NCBI GenBank assembly: GCA_023251555.1
Contig: JAHEYN010000018.1
Span: forward strand, 1-48,817
DNA length: 48,817 bases
Direction of reading: 5' to 3'
Origin: Bacteroidota bacterium
Lineage (GTDB): Bacteria > Bacteroidota > Bacteroidia > AKYH767-A > JAHEYN01
This document shows positions 46,799 through 48,817 of the stretch, piece after piece. Every line of letters starts with the position of its first letter. Position 1 is the first letter of the stretch. The position numbers and the translations under genes are program-made. Under the pieces are notes generated by a model. That model saw nothing but the letters and a program-made list of their open reading frames with translations, was not told where the DNA came from and searched no databases.

Positions 46799-48790
46799 TT
46801 ACCGCTTTATAAAAGGAGTATGCATATCGCCGACATTCAGGAAATAAGCTCCCTGCGGGATCCGGGAGATGCTGATATTACCGCAGTAAACAATTCCTTC
46901 TTTCCTTGTCATTTCTTTCAGCACCACATTTCCCAGGATATCAGTGACCTGGCATACAACAGCATCATCTGACTTAGCCGGGAAAACATAGTGCAGCTTT
47001 TCTGCCGCAGGATTGGGGAAAACAAGCACAGCCGGCAGTTGCCCTGCATCCACCCTTATTACAGGGGAGAATGAAATACCCCCGTCATAACCCACTTCGC
47101 GCAAGCGGTAATAACTAATGCCCTGCCCTGCCTGCATATCAGTAAAACTGTATTCTTTATCACCTGATGAATTCCCGGCTGCATTCACTGTTCCAGCTTC
47201 CATCCAACTGCTTTTCGTTCCATTTTTTCTTTCCACTATAAAATAGTCATTATTAACCTCCGTGGCAGTAACCCATTCGAGGACGTTATACTGATTTTCA
47301 TTGTAACCGGTGAATGAAAGGAGTTCCACGTTAAGAACTGATGCGCCGAACTGGACAAGAAAAGCATCCTGCATACCTCCCCCGAAGGCAGTCTGGTGGG
47401 CACCTGCGGTAGAAATGATGGAGGATGTTGTGGAGATGGTTCCTCCGGCGAGGTACACATTCCCCAGCATGTCTGCAGCACATGAGTACCCGGTTTCCTC
47501 ATCCACATCACCGTAATAAGTTCCCCACTGACGTATCCCTCCGCTGTTGAACTTTGCGATGAATGCGTCATGTGTACCGAGAAAACTCCCGTTATTAATA
47601 GACTGGTGAGCGCCTGCTGTGGCGATGGCAGCATCTGATATTGACCATCCGGAGATGTATACATTATTGTTTGCATCAGTGGCGCACCCATAAGTTTCAT
47701 CCTGGTCAGGCCCTCCGTAATAAGTCCCCCACTGGCGGACTCCTGCGCTGTTGAACTGAACGAGAAATGCGTCCTGCAGTCCTCCCTTAGCGGACTGGTG
47801 AGAGCCTGCCGTAGCAATAGATCCGGCGGATGCTGCATTTCCGGTGAGATATACATTATTAAGAAGATCTGTAGCACATCCATAGCCGTATTCAAAACTG
47901 GTTCCCCCGTAATAAGTCCCCCACTGTCTCGCCCCTGCGCTGTTGAATTTCACGAGGAAAGCATCTGTCACATTCACACCTCCGCCAATAGAAGTCTGGT
48001 GTGCGCCGGGAGTAGCGATAGCAGTACCGGAGGCTGAACTGGTCAATCCCCCCAGATAAATATTCTGGTTCTGGTCGGTGGCGCAGGTATATCCGCCGTC
48101 ATCTCCTGTGTTGCCGTAATAGGTAGCCCACTGGAGTACGCCGGCACTGCTGAACTTCACAAGGAAGGCATCGTCGGCACCTCCCCCGTTGGAAGTCTGG
48201 TGCGCTCCTGCAGTGGCAATGCCGGAGGCGGACATCGTCTGGCCTGCGACATACACATTACCTGCCAGGTCTGCGGAACAGGAGAAGCCCCGGTCATCAG
48301 CCGGGCCACCGAAATAAGTGGCCCACTGCCTTGCCCCGGAGCTATTAAACTTCACGAGAAAAGCGTCATAGATTCCTCCCCCGCTTGCAGTCTGATACGA
48401 ACCTGCCGATGCTATGGATGAAGATGAGCTGGTCCAGCCAGCGAGATACACATTACCGCCAGGATCAACGGTACAGGCATTACCCCGGTCGTCGCCGGAA
48501 CCTCCGTAATAAGTAGCCCACTGGCGAACGCCTGCGCTGTTAAATTTTACCAGATAGGTATCATACCCACCCCCGGCGAAAGTAGTCTGGAAAGCACCAG
48601 ATGTGGCTACAGATGATGAAGATCCTGTCTCCCCGGCGAGATACACGTTACCCCACTGGTCAGTGGCACAGGACTGCCCGTAGTCATCAATGGTACCACC
48701 ATAGTATGTGCCCCAGTTACGGATGGGCTGGGCAAAAAGAAATGGCATTGCAAGAAGAATGACAAGAGAAGAGCTTATAATTTTTTTCAT
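46799..48790 (-). CDS. SBBP-repeat protein with T9SS C-terminal sorting domain
   Basis: 663 residues with signal peptide MKKIISSSLVILLAMPFLFA. Residues about 23-500 form seven very regular repeats of roughly 65 residues: W-A/G-TYYGG-x-x-DD-x-G-x-x-C / D-x-x-GNVYLAG-x-T / A-G-A-H-Q-T / GG-x-DAFLVKFNS-AG-x-RQ. A hinge (LNVELLSFTGYNENQYNVLEW) and a beta-rich spacer precede the sorting domain (about 590-663: VFPNPAAEKLHYVFP, ILGNVVLKE, PQGAYFLNVG). It is the closest in style to the 898-residue cargo protein at 33436-36132. ATG at 48790 is preferred over an upstream ATG at 48811, which would add seven charged residues. It is predicted to be exported through the T9SS; function unknown. Confidence 0.87.
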   Translation of the reverse strand: MKKIISSSLVILLAMPFLFAQPIRNWGTYYGGTIDDYGQSCATDQWGNVYLAGETGSSSSVATSGAFQTTFAGGGYDTYLVKFNSAGVRQWATYYGGSGDDRGNACTVDPGGNVYLAGWTSSSSSIASAGSYQTASGGGIYDAFLVKFNSSGARQWATYFGGPADDRGFSCSADLAGNVYVAGQTMSASGIATAGAHQTSNGGGADDAFLVKFSSAGVLQWATYYGNTGDDGGYTCATDQNQNIYLGGLTSSASGTAIATPGAHQTSIGGGVNVTDAFLVKFNSAGARQWGTYYGGTSFEYGYGCATDLLNNVYLTGNAASAGSIATAGSHQSAKGGLQDAFLVQFNSAGVRQWGTYYGGPDQDETYGCATDANNNVYISGWSISDAAIATAGAHQSINNGSFLGTHDAFIAKFNSGGIRQWGTYYGDVDEETGYSCAADMLGNVYLAGGTISTTSSIISTAGAHQTAFGGGMQDAFLVQFGASVLNVELLSFTGYNENQYNVLEWVTATEVNNDYFIVERKNGTKSSWMEAGTVNAAGNSSGDKEYSFTDMQAGQGISYYRLREVGYDGGISFSPVIRVDAGQLPAVLVFPNPAAEKLHYVFPAKSDDAVVCQVTDILGNVVLKEMTRKEGIVYCGNISISRIPQGAYFLNVGDMHTPFIKR

Positions 48791-48817
48791 AGTTTCTCGT
48801 ATTTGTTTCATTAGGAG

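Noticed and set aside
46799-48790. Regularly spaced DNA repeats that might suggest a CRISPR array
   Set aside because: The spacing is about 200 bases, the repeats are in frame and encode the SBBP protein repeats; there are no short unique spacers or cas genes.

Overview
The window is chromosomal DNA of a member of the Bacteroidota. Several independent signs agree. There are four secreted proteins with type IX secretion (T9SS) C-terminal sorting domains. A PorE-like envelope protein is present. Start codons have no Shine-Dalgarno sequence. Promoters resemble TTG-N19/21-TAnnTTTG, the form used by the Bacteroidota primary sigma factor. The gene order mutL-rhomboid-rhomboid-endonuclease-fold protein and the tgt-lptF/G pair are also typical. 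I cannot place it below phylum level from the sequence alone. I see no CRISPR array, no intact insertion sequence, no prophage and no plasmid functions; this is mostly core genome with accessory secreted proteins.

Layout. Bases 1-2758 (-): a GH3 N-acetylglucosaminidase fused to a serine hydrolase, cut by the window edge. 2905-7562 (+): mutL, two tandem rhomboid proteases and a membrane-anchored endonuclease/exonuclease/phosphatase protein. 7741-11857 (-): two tandem envelope proteins (TPR, PD40 propeller, carboxypeptidase-regulatory-like domain), one ending in OmpA and one in SPOR. 11933-13264 (-): a 2-oxoacid dehydrogenase E2. 13503-20524 (+): a run of six genes (cystathionine beta-synthase, metal/corrinoid receptor-like protein, patatin with outer-membrane barrel, PlsC, O-methyltransferase, threonine aldolase). 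20528-22738 (-): tgt and an LptF/G permease. 22834-25423 (+): glycosyltransferase, ECF sigma factor, rsmG and the short gene rpmH. 25705-31237 (-): a complete rRNA operon (16S, tRNA-Ile, tRNA-Ala, 23S, 5S) with a canonical promoter, processing stems, boxA-like motifs and a strong terminator. 31338-36132 (-): two T9SS cargo proteins. 36281-37795 (+): a cytoplasmic helical-repeat protein. 37833-41198 (-): enolase, a chimeric transposase-domain/His-rich/membrane protein, and a mitochondrial-type citrate synthase. 41249-43265 (+): a multi-pass membrane protein and a TPR protein. 43269-44735 (-): a sodium:solute symporter. 45103-48790: two more T9SS cargo proteins, convergent.

How it fits together. 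The PorE-like protein and its SPOR paralogue probably tie the outer-membrane machinery to peptidoglycan, and four likely T9SS substrates lie in the same window. The translation-related genes (rsmG, rpmH, tgt, rRNA operon) cluster in the middle.

The items I would look at first are these: the chimera downstream of enolase (an IS5-type transposase N-terminal domain with no catalytic core, then a His-rich stretch, a basic stretch and a transmembrane helix); the perfect 10-bp palindrome between enolase and its divergent neighbour; the mitochondrial-type citrate synthase; the OmpA/SPOR pair; and a cloverleaf-like third element in the 16S-23S spacer.
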